Assembly (NCBI GenBank): GCA_039090855.1
Contig: CM077001.1
Location: 121,849,922 to 121,913,921, forward strand
DNA: 64,000 bases
Source: Macrothele yani
Taxonomy: Eukaryota; Arthropoda; Arachnida; Araneae; Macrothelidae
Direction: 5' to 3'
Shown piece after piece: positions 1 to 10,844 of the stretch; within the stretch, counting starts at the first letter, position 1, and each line of letters starts with the position of its first letter. Both the position numbers and the translations under genes were made by a program. The notes under the pieces were generated by a model. It was not told the origin of the DNA. It ran no database searches and was given only the letters and a program-made list of their open reading frames with translations.

Positions 1-641
1 GTAAGGGCTGCACTAATCAAATTTTTGCATTATGCAAGGTGATTGAAAAGTATCTGTCAGTTGGACCAAAAGGTGTTTGCAGCCTTCATAGATTTAGAGA
101 AAGCTTATGACAAAATAAATAGGACTCTTCTGTGGAAGGTACTGAATAAAATATGGCATTACTGGGAATCTATTAACAGTGTGAAAGCCACGCACACTGG
201 CAGTAGAGCATGTGTACAGGTAAATGGTGTTTTATCGAAATGGTTTTCTATTGGTGCAGGAGTCAGACAAGATTGTGTAATGTCACCCTGGCTCTTTAAT
301 ATATTTATGGATGTATGCGTGCGTGATGCCAAAATGGATAATACTGTTTATGTCTTGGTAATATGCGTATGTACAGATTGCTCTATGCTGATGACACAGT
401 CCTGTTGGCAGAGAGCAAAAGTGATTTGCAGAGTATGTTGTCCCAGATGTACAAAGTTTGTATGAAATTCAAACTGCGTATAAGCAAGAGAAAAAACAAA
501 GTTATGGTTCTTGAGCGAGGAACTGTTAATACTGAATGCAAGATAAGTCTTAATGGCACAGAGACTGGCCAGGTGAATTAGTTTGTATATTTACAAAGTA
601 TGTTTGACAGAGAAAACAAATTAAGATGGCAAAATTAGTAG
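1..641 (+). mobile_element. Non-LTR retrotransposon, reverse transcriptase fragment (5' part of a split copy)
   Basis: Two overlapping plus-strand frames (43-465 and 363-581) together read through reverse transcriptase motifs. AFIDLEKAYDKINR is the catalytic-D motif A, GAGVRQDCVMSPWLFNIFMD is motif B, and YADDTVLL is the active-site box. The two frames must be joined by a frameshift near 350-370, so the copy is dead. The 5' end lies outside the window. The same family occurs on the minus strand at 43640-44985, which aligns past this copy and shows that its 3' part resumes at 4939 after the hAT-like insertion. The clade cannot be fixed by eye. Confidence 0.88.
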
Positions 642-789
642 CATGGTTCATACAGTTTTTCAATCAAAAAATTCCAGGACATTTCCAGGACTTTTGGATA
701 TTTTCCCAGGACATACGATCCAAGCGATCTTACTTAAAATATAATGAAACCATAGGTCTGTTCAACCTGTAACCTACAACAAACAACGG

Positions 790-2225
790 CTACACTTTAA
801 ACTTCGGGCACCATCGTTTGTTTTAGCTATCGTGTCAATGGAATGCCGGGAGAAACATCGCACTGCAGCTGCGTAGCCATTTTCTCCCGCCCTGTGTGTG
901 TGTTACGTAATCGCTGTTTGCTGAGTACATGAGCCGTGAATTCCATATACTTACTTCTGTTCGCCCTGTTCTAAGCAATACGTGGCTTGTGTTTTTTCAG
1001 CGTGCATAGATGAAGAAACATGTATTGCATGGTGTGAGCGGAAAGGATTGCTTCCAACCAAACGAAGATGTTCCGCAGGTCATCCAATGAGTTTGCGAGT
1101 GGATGTGTGTCATCGTTTAGGACAATTCAGGTGTAGGAAGAATAACGTTACAGGGAAAAGTTAGCAGTGTTCCCGTTTACTTGGGATGTGGTTTGAAGCT
1201 GCTTGTATTCCTCTTGATAAGGTGATGACTCTTTTGTATTGTTTCGCCAAAGGATTGTCCTATGATGATGCAATTGAGGAATTTTCCCAGGGTGGGGTTT
1301 CCACATCCTCTGCGACAGTCAGTGACTATTATCAGTCTTGCAGAGAACTAGTCGCAGAGTTTACGGTAGCTTACGAACAACACAAAGGACAGCTTGGAGG
1401 CCCTGGTGTCATCGTAGAAGTGGATGAGGAGAAGGTTGGGAAGCGGAAGTATAATCGCGGTCATCTCGTTGGGGGCACCTGGATCCTTGGCATCTTTGAA
1501 CGAGATTCGAAACGATTCAGGGTTGAGATCTGCCCGCAGAATAACCGCTCTGCTCACACATTGCTGCCGCTCATCAAGAAACATGTTCAACCTGGAAGTA
1601 CTGTAATGACGGATCAGTAGGCTGCGTACCACAACCTCCCATCTTGTGGTTTCCAACATCTGTCAGTAAACCACTCGCTCAATTTCGTCGATCCGATTAC
1701 TTGAGCACATATGCAAGGTGTTGAGAGCAATTGGTGGCCCCTCAAACGCACACTATCTAATGGAATTCACAAAGACCACTTGGCAGACCACATTCTGGAA
1801 TATTTATTCCGACGAAATTCTCGTCTTTCCTCTGAACACTGTTTTGAGGTGATGATTGCTATCATCAAACAGTTCTTCCCTAGTACGTAATGTTTTCCAC
1901 TTAAACATTCGTACTAGATAGGCAGGTTCTCAATGAGGAGGAAACACTTCTTTTCAATCGTTAGAAATATTTAACAACACCTGAACTACTCACATTCCAT
2001 AAAGCTATATTAGAAAATAAACCCATTCCTTTCAAAAAATACCCCCCACCGCATATTTCGCGTCTCTACCACTCCTCCCGCACAACACACACATTACATA
2101 ATGCACGCAGCAAAGCAGCAAAAAACCGCGATGCAGCTGCAGCGCTATCTATCGTGAAATGTTTCTCCCGGCATTGCAGCAGCGCGTTAGCTGAAGCAGA
2201 CGATTGGGGGAAGAAGATTAAAGTG
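790..2225 (+). mobile_element. Merlin-superfamily DNA transposon
   Basis: A broken Merlin transposase lies between long imperfect inverted ends. The left end holds cactttaaac, then atcgtttgttttagcta, then aatgccgggagaaacat (842-858). The right end contains the complement of each in reverse order, with the last block at 2159-2175. Outer borders are approximate because the arms have drifted, and no clean target duplication could be fixed. It sits inside the larger hAT-like element, so it inserted after that element or moved with it. Confidence 0.75.
982..1890 (+). pseudogene. Merlin (IS1016/ISXO2-like) transposase, broken
   Basis: The N-terminal part (982-1164) shows the family's zinc-ribbon region, with CIAWCERKGLLPTKRRC and a later FRCRK. 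The frame then breaks at about 1164. The DDE core follows in 1186-1620: the first catalytic aspartate is in VEVDEEKVGKRKYNRG, the second in STVMTDQ. An in-frame TAG at 1618-1620 interrupts it. Reading on in the same frame gives AAYHNLPSCGFQHLSVNHS, then a TGA near 1700, then the glutamate motif GVESNWWPLKR, ending at a natural stop at 1888-1890. So all three catalytic residues survive but the gene has a frame break and two stops. In bacteria the same fold drives IS1595/IS1016 elements; in animals it defines Merlin. Confidence 0.88.
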
Positions 2226-3051
2226 CATCCCAAACAACTTCCTACATGCTTGAAGCAAACTTAATACAGAATGCAGAACGTTAACAATGATGTCTTCTGC
2301 AGTTAATCAGAAACTTAGAATCACAGATAAATACTGAAATACCAAAACTGTCACTGAAAATGTGACCAGGTTTAATATCTACTAAACTTTCATATACACT
2401 AAACTACACTGATTTTCAGAAAAAATTATTTTTCTACTTTGGCTTCAGTTCAATTATTGAAGCAAATTACAGAATAAAAAAACCCCATAAAACTCAAAAA
2501 TACATACGTATGTGGTATTACTCTTGAAATGCTTTCACATACCACACAATCAACACATAAAATACTATTTATATTTAATTATTTTTAAATAATGTTTACA
2601 TTGGAAATTTAAGGGTAAGGAAATGTGAAATATTTGGAACTTTTTCAGTGGACCAAAGGGATTGTTATTTCTTAAACACATAATCATGGGAACAAGTATT
2701 TGTGTCACATTTTACTTAGGGAAGGAATTTTCAACATAATATTGATGCTGTAGCTATGTTTTAAATTTGTACTCACCAGCAAACAAAGTATACACAAAAA
2801 TTTCCAACGTGGAATAAAAGAGAATAAGGGGAAAACCTTAAATCCAAGGGCTGTGTACAACTGCACTCATTAGAAATCAACACAATTTAACTGGGCATAA
2901 TTAGAAAATTAATTATAGAAAATGCAAAGTGATTAGTTTGCTCAGAAAATACCAAGAAACAACTAGATTTAAGTTTCTGACATTAACAAGCAATCTGATT
3001 TTATGGTAAATTTTTATATAAAGCATTCATTAACAAATTTTAGCAAAGGTC

Positions 3052-3057
<6 letters not shown>
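2226..3057. other. AT-rich interior of the hAT-like element, nothing recognised
   Basis: I see no coding region, TIR or tandem structure here. The stretch is AT-rich with short A/T runs and reads as non-coding filler of the enclosing element. Confidence 0.5.

Positions 3058-3108
<51 letters not shown>
3058..3108. repeat. (CA)n microsatellite
   Basis: About 25 uninterrupted CA units, followed by an AAATAAATAA-like tract. No gene is associated with it. Confidence 0.97.
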
Positions 3109-3110
<2 letters not shown>

Positions 3111-3369
3111 AAATAAATAACTAAATAAAAAAATCAGTTACTTACTTCCACCAGTGGCTAAAAAGTATGTTACAAAAATTAACAGATGGCACGAAAAACA
3201 TTTTCCATAGCAGAAGGAAGGTATTAGAGACAAAAAGATTTTCAAAAATAACAGTTTAAAGAAGTTATAGAAGGAAACATGATATAATTCTATGCCTTTT
3301 AGTGGAAGAATTTTGCATAATGGAAAAGTTAAAGATAGGTGAAAAGTATTATTCATAGCAAAAGCTATG

Positions 3370-4620
3370 CTAAGGAAAAAGAACTTTTCAAATATGTCTC
3401 CCAGAAGCAGAGATAGCAACAAAAACCTTTTGACCTTTACAACCCCTAGGAGGAAAGTTGTACATTATTTGAAGAGGATCTTCTTACTGTAACAAAAATC
3501 TTATTCACTCTCCATCTTTATTATGGCAAATGGCATACTTTAATTTAAAAGAAATTTTTCAATAGGGTTTTAAGAGGCAGAGATAGGCTGCAAACGGAAG
3601 TACACAAACACTACCTAGCAGCAGAATTGTGAACCACAAACCTGCTCAAATAAAAACCTAAAGCGTTCCATAAGATAAATGGTATCTAGTGTTAAAAGAT
3701 TTTTTTAAATTGGACATTTAGAAGTACAGATATTGAGAAAAATAGATAAAATATTTGTGGCCCCTAGTGGGGAAATTGTGCATTATTTTGGGAAGAAAAT
3801 ACACAGAAGGAGTTTTCATGGTTAGTAGTATCTGATCGAAAGAAAATATTTTTCAATCAGGTTTTTAGTCCCGCAGATATTGCTGCAAACGGAAACATGA
3901 ACTTACGCCCTCTAGTGGCGCACTTGTGCATTAAGAAATATTTGAAATTGTATATATGAAAAATATTTCGAAAGAATTTTTCAAATCGGACTCCTAGAAA
4001 CAGAGATATGGACAAAAATAAGATATACGTGTATGCCCCTAGTGGAAAAATTATTCCTTATTTTAAGCAGGAGGTATTCTCAAAAAAGTTTTCCAAGGTG
4101 GGCGGTATCGGTTCATGGAGGAATTTTTTCGATCAAATTTCCAGCTCAGATTTTGTTGCAAATAAATCAGAAGCAAAAACAAACACTTATGCCTCCTGGT
4201 GGCCAAACCATTCTTTACCAAAAATTAGAAATTACATGCAAAACATTTCCCCTCAAGAGCTGTATCTGACGCTGGAAGCATTTTTCAAATCGGACTTTTA
4301 GAAGCGGAGATATTGGGAAAATCGCGATTTACCTTTACGCCCCTAGAAGAAAATTTATGCATAATTTGAAAAAGGGACTGTAACTAAAATAGTCTTCAAT
4401 ATAAATGTCATAGAAAGGAAAACAAATTTTTTCAATTGGATATTTAGAAGCAAATATATGAAAGAAAATACATTTTAAATTTGACATGATCTCCATCTGT
4501 GCCCTCTAGCGGCGAAGTTATGCATTGGAAAAAAAAAAAAAAAAAAAAAAAAAACGAAATGCATGGATCATCATTTTTACATTTTAAGCTTCACAATACA
4601 AAAAGAATTTTATAAATGGA
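3370..4620. repeat. Degenerate tandem array, about 120-150 bp period
   Basis: About eight diverged units share an ordered set of blocks: tttttcaaatcgga, then ttagaagcagagatatt, then a purine stretch, then a cgcccctagtggaaaaatt box followed by atgcatta. Copies of the cctagtgg/cctctagtggcg box are seen near 3450, 3630, 3760, 3910, 4037, 4190, 4345 and 4505. Units are far from identical, so this is an old array or a diverged satellite segment in the hAT-like element. A pure A tract of about 25 bases lies at 4530-4554. The open frame at 4008-4301 falls inside these units and is not a gene. Confidence 0.72.
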
Positions 4621-4938
4621 ACTAATAATTGCAAAGATATGGTCTCCACGGTAGGACAGACAAAGTGATAACATAAGCATGATGCAAAAGGTGCTAATAA
4701 CACAGCTTCAGTCCTCCTAACAGACAAGAAAACTAACAACAACCCTTCCCTGCATTTTGCAGGTGGTGGAAGAAAAAAATTCAGATATAAGTTACGTCAG
4801 TAGAAAAGTCCTCAACTGCAAAATGTCGCACAGAGACAAAAAGGCAGAAATGGATAAAATTCCAGGACACGTAGAAGAATTTTAGGACATTTCCAGGACA
4901 AAATGGAATTCCAGGATTTTTAGGATGCGTACGAAGCA

Positions 4939-5215
4939 AGTAGTAGGCAAGTGAATTCTTTATTGAAAGTCATAGCTGCGTTAGGAGGATTTTGAAGGAA
5001 CGATTAGTTCTCAAGGAAATCTTGAATGGCTGTATATGAAAGTGTAATTGTTCCTACTGTGATGTACAGCAGTGAAACCTTGGTACTGCAGAAAAGACAG
5101 AGTCGTTTGTGTGCTGGGGAGATGCATTACTTAGGGGAGGGGGTCATTGTAAATGGAGACATTTAACATATCAACCTCTGAATCTCAGAGAACAGCTTAA
5201 TGATGTGTGTATGTA
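4939..5215 (+). mobile_element. Non-LTR retrotransposon, 3' part of the split copy
   Basis: Begins at ggcaagtgaattctttattg, which in the minus-strand sister copy directly follows the sequence that ends here at 641. It continues through a stretch equivalent to the sister's MYGSETWVLQKKHRR region (here tacagcagtgaaacc and cagaaaagacag). Reading frames are broken. It is the downstream half of the 1-641 element after removal of the inserted block. Confidence 0.8.
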
Positions 5216-5583
5216 TGTAATAACCACCATCTGCTTGAACTTATGTTAATGTTACAGTATAACAGCAAAGATAACATAAAACATTATATAACATAAAAAT
5301 AAGAAAATGAAATAAAAAAAAACAACAAAGATTAAAATAAAAAGGAAGTCTGAAGTAAAATCCCTGACCTTAGTTAAAAATGAAGTTACATTTAATAATT
5401 AAATTGACAACATGTTTATAATCATCACATAATTTTGTGAATAATTCGAGGCTACCTTGTAAGTTGTTTTCAGAGAATTAAATTTCTACTACTCGACATC
5501 TGTGACATTTTCATACACACAGAAAATTATTACTTTCTCCTGAGTTTTAAAGACTGGTTTTACATTATAAGAACATATCTTAC
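5216..5583. other. Intron sequence, nothing recognised
   Basis: AT-rich sequence with A runs, on the downstream side of the last visible ATPase exon. The exon expected after 5584-5734 on the minus strand was not found in 1-5583 and probably lies outside the window. Confidence 0.55.
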
Positions 5584-5734
5584 CAATACTGATGCTCCAG
5601 GAAAATAAGAGCACCAACTTGGACAGCAAGAATGATGATAATTTGCAATAGAAGAGAAGACACATTGGACACACTCACTAAGCTACTCCGTGGCCGAGAT
5701 GGAGTCAGTTTTTCATAAGCTCCAGTGTATCCCA
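5584..5734 (-). CDS. ATP13A2/3-like: P5B-type ATPase exon, segment entering and spanning M7
   Basis: On the minus strand an acceptor (ttttacttatag) at 5735-5736 opens a 151-bp exon closed by a strong donor gtaagata. It starts with two bases completing a Met codon split with exon 13571-13643. It reads GYTGAYEKLTPSRPRSSL, then a hydrophobic helix around LLLQIIIILAVQVGAL, then FLEHQY, and ends with two bases of a Trp codon. In ATP13A2/3 proteins this is the R-P-P/SL cytosolic loop followed by a membrane helix ending in QQPWY-like residues. The family exports polyamines from late endosomes and lysosomes (known for mammalian members). Phase and domain order agree with the two upstream exons. Downstream exons (M8-M10) are not in view. 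Orthology to A2 or A3 is not resolved. Confidence 0.85.
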
Positions 5735-6231
5735 CTATAAGTAAAACCACATTCATTATCCTATGAAAACTATTCAATAATAACATGGAACAGCAGATAA
5801 AATTACAGGTAAAATTTATATATATATATATATATGAATCACAACTGATATTCCAGTTTTAGTGTATGTCCTTGACAAAGCCACTTAATAAAATTCAGAG
5901 AATGCAAATTTACCAATGGTAATTTTGTTTTTAATTTCAGTCTGTTTTCTACTAATTATCAAGACTCTTTGGCATATTCTACAGCAAGCAGCATAAATAC
6001 ACTGCAATCAGGATCGCACCCAAGAAAGCCCTACCTTTCTTGGGAGAAGAAAGTATCTTATTCAGCATGGATACTGCTCCATTAATTGTATGGAAAAAAT
6101 ACTATTGTAAGACATGGAATATTTGAATTTCTTTCAATGTAAGAAGCATTTAAAATATGAGAAACTGAAATTTACTTTTCAAATTACCAGATTCATAGAA
6201 AAACCCTACACAAAAAAGAAATATATATATA
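5735..6231. other. Intron sequence with a short TA repeat
   Basis: Contains a (TA)n run at about 5818-5835. Otherwise nothing recognised. This is the 3' side of the 7.8-kb intron between exons 13571-13643 and 5584-5734. Confidence 0.6.
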
Positions 6232-6389
6232 CAAGGGCATACTGAAAGTAATGCCTTCTCCTTAATAACTTTTGAAGTGATTTTAATGAAACTGCACTGA
6301 CATGTACTATGATATGTTACCAATGTGGGAACAAATATTTTTCCAAATCGGAAATAAAGATCACGAATGACAGAGAAAAGCAGTGAGCC

Positions 6390-7390
6390 GCAACTGAATT
6401 CCTGGAAAAAGAGGGATGCGAGGCTCCAGAAATCCACAGAAGACCCCAGGTGGTGTATGGAGCTGCCACAATTGATATGAGTAATGTCCGGTGACAGATG
6501 AAAAGGTTTTTAGAGGAAGAAAGTTCAGTGTTGGACAAGCAACGGAGCAGAAGACCTGGAACTGCAGTGACAGATGCCAACAGGCAACAAGTGAAAGACC
6601 TCATCACAGCTGATCGTCGTGTCACCATTCAGGAGTTGTGTGATGCAATTCATTGTGGTCATAGTGCTATAGAAACATAAATAGGGATCTGGGCTACAGA
6701 AAAATTTGTTCAAAGTTGATCCCAAGAAACCTAATCCGTGAACAATGTGAGCAAAGGGAGGCCATGTGCTGGAACCTCTTGGACTGGTATGAGAGGGAGG
6801 GTGAGGTATTTTTCTCTAATGTTGTGACAGGGGATGAAACCTGGGTGTTCTTTCATGACCCAGAAACAAAACGTGTGTCAATGGAATGGCACTGCAGATC
6901 TTCACCTCAACAGAAAAAGGTGAAAACAACTCGCGGGAAAGTGATGGTGACAATTTTCTGGGACAAAAGTGGTGTCATTTTGACTGCTTTCCTTGAATGG
7001 GGTGCAACAATAAACAGTGCTCACTATGTGCTGACATTGAAGAAGCTAAAGGAAGCTATCAGAATGAAAAGATGCGACACTCCACTTCATAGTGTTGTTT
7101 TACACCATGATAACGCACGTCCCCACACCTCAATGGAGACTCCACAGGATATTTCCAAAATGGGGTGGACGGTGATGCCCCCCCCCCTACAGTCCAGATT
7201 TGGCTTCCTCAGACTTTTTCCTGTTTGCCCTTTGAAAAACACCCTTTGTGGGGAATGTTTCAACGACGTGACAGACATTAAACTGGCTGTGAACTCATGG
7301 GTGAAATGACAGCCTCACGAATTTTTCCAAAATGGATTTTACCAATGGATTCAAAGATGGCAGAAATGTATAGAAAATGATGGACAATAA
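6390..7390 (+). pseudogene. mariner transposase, broken
   Basis: The N-terminal DNA-binding half is read in pieces: EKEGCEAPEIHRRP, then MKRFLEEESSVLDKQRSRRP, then LITADRRVTIQELCDAIHC (6498-6680). A stop follows. The catalytic half (6716-7309) has VTGDETWVFFHDPETK with the first D and LHHDNARPHTS with the second D. After that the frame shifts in the pyrimidine/C-run region near 7180, so the third D region (family form SPDLAPSD) is garbled, then resumes as FFQNGFYQWIQRW before the stop at 7388-7390. Several stops and shifts mean it is inactive. The D,D34D mariner identity is clear from the motifs. Confidence 0.88.
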
Positions 7391-7405
7391 TATTTGGATA
7401 ATTTA

Positions 7406-8443
7406 ATTTATATGTCAACAAACTTGTCATATCATTCACTGTTTCTCACGTTATCATAAAATTGAGCACGGGAAACGTCAATATTACAATATATATAAAT
7501 TTTTTTTATTTCAACTTATTCACACTCCTTCTCGAGGTTCCTCAAGATATTTTAGACTTTCAGCATTTGAAGTCTTCAAACTGACATGGAATAAGTCTTC
7601 ATATGGATATTCAAATGTAGCGTAAATTTGACAAAGTCTTCCAATATGTAGATAAAAAATTTAGTAAATGATTATCTTTATTTCAGATCCGTCATTTAAT
7701 ACATGTTTTATGAATTTTAAAAGAGTTAAAACTTTCGAACCTCCCGACGATGGCGAGTTGAATTGGCAATAAGACATCTTTTTATCGATGATGGCTTAAT
7801 TTCTGCTTCTCTTGGCATAAACTTCCAAGTTGAATTTGGTAATATAACATCAATTGATGTAGATGGCCAAAAGACAACATGTATGAGAAATAACTCGTAT
7901 ATACCCACTGAAGATGATTACAAAAAAGTAATTGAAACTAGTATGGGAACTTGTGCCATGAGAAGCGGAGATTAAGCCATCATCGATAAAAAGATGTTAT
8001 ATTACTAAATTCAACTTGGTAGTTTATGCCAAGAGAAGCGGAAATTAAGCCATCATCAATAAAAAGATGTCTCATTGCCAATTCAACTCACCATCGTCGG
8101 GAGGTTTGAAAGTTTTAACTCTTTTAAAATTCATAAATCATGTATTAAATGACGAATCTGAAATAATGATAATCATTTACTAACTTTTTTATCTACATAT
8201 TGGAAGACTTTGTCAAATTTACGCTACATTTGAATATCCATATGAAGACTTATTCCATGTCAGTTTGAAGACTTCAAATGCTGAAAGTCTAAAATATCTT
8301 AAGGAACCTCGAGAAGGAGTGTGAATAAGAAGTTGAAATTTTTTTTAAAATATATATTGTAATATTGATGTTTCCCGTGCTCAGTTTTATGATAACGTGA
8401 GAAACAGTGAATGATATGACGACAAGTTTGTTGACATATAAAT
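7406..8443. repeat. Long palindrome (fold-back) with about 446-bp arms
   Basis: Left arm 7406-7851 and right arm 7993-8443 are inverted copies with roughly 95% identity by eye; matching blocks include cacgttatcataaaa, cctcgagaaggagtg and cctcccgacgatgg. The spacer (7852-7992) contains about 104 bp of unique sequence and then a partial repeat of the right-arm block gccatcatcgataaaaagatg. The plus frame 7763-7975 stays open from the left arm through the spacer. No transposase is encoded. Borders are where the symmetry stops; no clear target duplication was found. Confidence 0.9.
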
Positions 8444-8623
8444 AAAATAAATCATAACCACGTAATAAATTCGAAAAATAGAAATATTTGATGAATTAAT
8501 ATAATACTTTGAATAAGCCAGCATTATAAACAATATGTCCAAGTATTTTGCCACCAAGTTTCACATTTTTTCTGCTACAAATAAAAATCTTATGAGGGAT
8601 GGGGCATTACTTTCAGGATGCTC

Positions 8624-8625
<2 letters not shown>

Positions 8626-8662
<37 letters not shown>
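8626..8662. repeat. (GT)n microsatellite
   Basis: About 18 GT units directly abutting the right end of the mariner at 8627, so the expected TA target site there is lost. Confidence 0.95.
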
Positions 8663-8666
<4 letters not shown>

Positions 8667-8744
8667 GTTCTTCAAATAGAAATAAAAGGGGGAAATTCAT
8701 AAAAAACTTTTAAATAAAAACATAACACATACATACATATCAAC

Positions 8745-8895
8745 AATTATCTATTCACTGCTGGACAGTCTCCCCAAATTTCTTCCACAACTTTCTGTCT
8801 TGAGCCAGTCTCCTCACTCTGACATGGCTCCAAATTTCATCCACCGATCTCCCACATGATCTTTTTCTGGGTCTTTTCCTACTGGGTTGCAAGGG
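8745..8895 (-). mobile_element. LINE tail fragment (related to 33241-33533)
   Basis: Read on the minus strand it matches the 3' coding tail seen at 33241-33533 and 46298-46745: shared blocks are ggaaaagacccaga, catgtgggagat and ttggggagac. In the better copy this part encodes RPRRRPHGRWVDEIRK and ends VQQWIDNG. Only about 150 bp remain and the frame is broken. Confidence 0.75.
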
Positions 8896-10227
8896 ACAGG
8901 AAATAATCCAGAAAAAGGCATGCATATTGGAAGCTGCTCTTCACAAGAAAAAGAAATCCAACCTAACAACATACACTATAGGAGTTTATGAATCTGAATT
9001 TCTCAAACAGATAGCAGCACATTAGCAATAATTTTTTGATGGTCTAAGAAATCAAAAGATCACTGACCACACTTGCAGAGAACGTGGAGCACTTCGGGCC
9101 GAACATCTGAAGTTAAAATACTTCGCAGAATAAATCTTGATTGGAAATCTGATGATGGAAACATGTTGCCAAAAATGTTCATAGTGAAAAGCAGGGTATT
9201 ATTTGAGTTCTCACGAATGAACACCCAACAGTGGGCTCCAGGATTTTAATTATTTTAATGTGCACATTAAATTTTAAGGGTTGTACAGTAGTTGTGTTCG
9301 AATGGGCATTTCAAGATGGCGCTGTGGGCTATTCTTGGAAGCTGCTTTTCACAAGTATTTTAAACTTGAATTTTTAAATTAACATTTTATTCTTTAAACC
9401 CCTTTTAGTCAATATTAACAAGGCAGTGTAAAATATAAGTAGGTATCAAAAATATGTTGCTTAAAAAAGAATATGAGGTATTCTGCAGGAGAGAATGAGT
9501 AGGAGCCAAAAACACGTAGCGTAAAAAAAGGTGTGAAAAATCAACATGATTTTGAGGTAAGTTATTTTTATGTATTATCGATAGAACATAATTCCCAAAT
9601 AAACTTACAGAAAGCTTAATGTAAGAAGAATTATTTCAGCTTTGACTTGGCCCTTCACACTGCATGCATCATTTCGTTAATACACATTTGTGTACTAATG
9701 AAATGATAAAATATTTGAGTACATGGTTAATAATGATAGGATAAACTCAGTGTAAGCTGATCCACAGAGCAAAAAATGTACGATACCCTATCACTTTCAC
9801 TGGTTCATTTCACCGCTCACTTCATCTACATTTATTTCTTTAGAATGGATGTAATTTTTGCTACTAAAAAGGAGAGAATGAGCCTGCAGGAGAGAATGAG
9901 CAGGAGCCAAAAAATATCAAATTTTAAAGATCAAATTTTAAAACTAATGTCTCGTACCTGTCTTCAATTGTTTATTTATTTGTATTTCATTTCCTTTTCA
10001 CCAAATTATATCTCTAGTCTGTCTGTGTAGCCTTCCTAACGCTCTTGCATTCCTCATAGAACACCTACTTTTAAATTAAAATTTTCATCACTTCACTCTC
10101 TAAGACTCTTGTTTATTTATTTATTTCATTTTTCTTCTCTTAGAACTGTATATTTGTCCTTTCCAAAAACTGTAAAAAATGTTTTGAATAAAGCTGATGT
10201 TGAGAATTGGCTTCTTAGTTTCTTAAT
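8896..10227. other. Unassigned intron sequence
   Basis: No transposase, TIR pair or exon was recognised. A purine-rich block ggagagaatgagtaggagcc near 9488 recurs near 9891 as ggagagaatgagcaggagcc, so part of this may be an unrecognised repeat. The open frame 9776-10030 has no recognisable domain. Confidence 0.45.
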
Positions 10228-10797
10228 TCAATTACTAATCAAAAACTACTATTATGAAAATTTTTACTAGGAATTTTTTTTTATTTTAATTGCAAATTTT
10301 TGGAGAAAACTCTTTTCCTTCTTCAGGTTGTCTTTTTGTTGTCACTTATTCTCGTCACTATTGCGGTTACGGTTAGCCTTGATGGTTATGGTTATTTTTC
10401 ATCAAATCCTGCCAGATGTTAGGCAGGAAAATCCTCTGCAGTCATTTGATGATGGAATTTTGATTTCTCTCTATCTCTATTCCTTCTTTTAACTTTCTTT
10501 TTTGAAATCAGTTTCCAAAGCAATTTTCAAAAAAGAAAGCTAAAAGAAGGAAAAGAGATTGAGAAAAATCAAAATTCCATCATCAATGACTGCAGAGGAT
10601 TTTCCCTGCCTAACATCTGGCAGGATTTGATGAAAAATAACTGTAACCATCAAGCCTAACCGTAACCACGATATTGACGGGAATAAGTGACAACAAAAAG
10701 ATAGCCTGAAGAAGAAGAGTTTTCTTCGAAAATTTGCAATCAAAATAAAAAAATTTCATAGTAAAGATTCCCATAATAGTAGTTTTTGATTAGTAAC
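10228..10797. repeat. Fold-back repeat, about 275-bp arms
   Basis: Left arm about 10228-10504 and right arm about 10527-10797 are inverted copies around a spacer of some 22 bp. Matching blocks include actaatcaaaaactacta, atgttaggcaggaaaat and gatgatggaattttgat with their complements on the other side. No gene inside. It ends about 48 bp before a hAT-like element. Confidence 0.9.
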
Positions 10798-10844
10798 TGT
10801 AATAACGTTTTCTTACAGTGTTCACATGCAACAACATGTGAACA

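Larger units (their letters stand above)
642..4938. mobile_element. hAT-like non-autonomous element inserted in a LINE
   Basis: The LINE reading is interrupted exactly here. The flanks are attagtag (634-641) and agtagtag (4939-4946), a 7/8 match to an 8-bp target duplication, as expected for hAT. The left end starts catggttcatacag; the right end reversed reads tgcttcgtacgcatcc. Both resemble a CAGGGTTCGTACGC-type TIR, followed by subterminal ttccaggac repeats near both ends. No hAT transposase is visible inside. It carries a Merlin element (790-2225), a CA microsatellite and a degenerate tandem array. Similar ttccaggac-type ends occur at 29290-29364 and near 34890-34980. The ends are inferred from the LINE alignment and weak TIRs. 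Confidence 0.62.
6232..8627 (+). mobile_element. mariner element, disrupted by a 1-kb palindrome
   Basis: Inverted ends match: left caagggcatactgaaagtaa (from 6232), and the right end reversed gives caaagagcatcctgaaagta (to 8627). A TA precedes the left end; the right junction merges into a GT microsatellite. The transposase relic runs 6390-7390. The fold-back at 7406-8443 lies between the transposase stop and the right TIR, so it inserted into, or expanded within, the mariner 3' region. Without it the element would be about 1.36 kb, normal for mariner. Confidence 0.87.

Noticed and set aside
3138..3422. Minus-strand hydrophobic open frame of 94 codons
   Set aside because: Long Leu/Phe runs come from AT-rich sequence at the start of the degenerate repeat array.
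9776..10030. Plus-strand open frame of 84 codons
   Set aside because: No domain, biased to Phe/Ile/Tyr as expected of AT-rich DNA.
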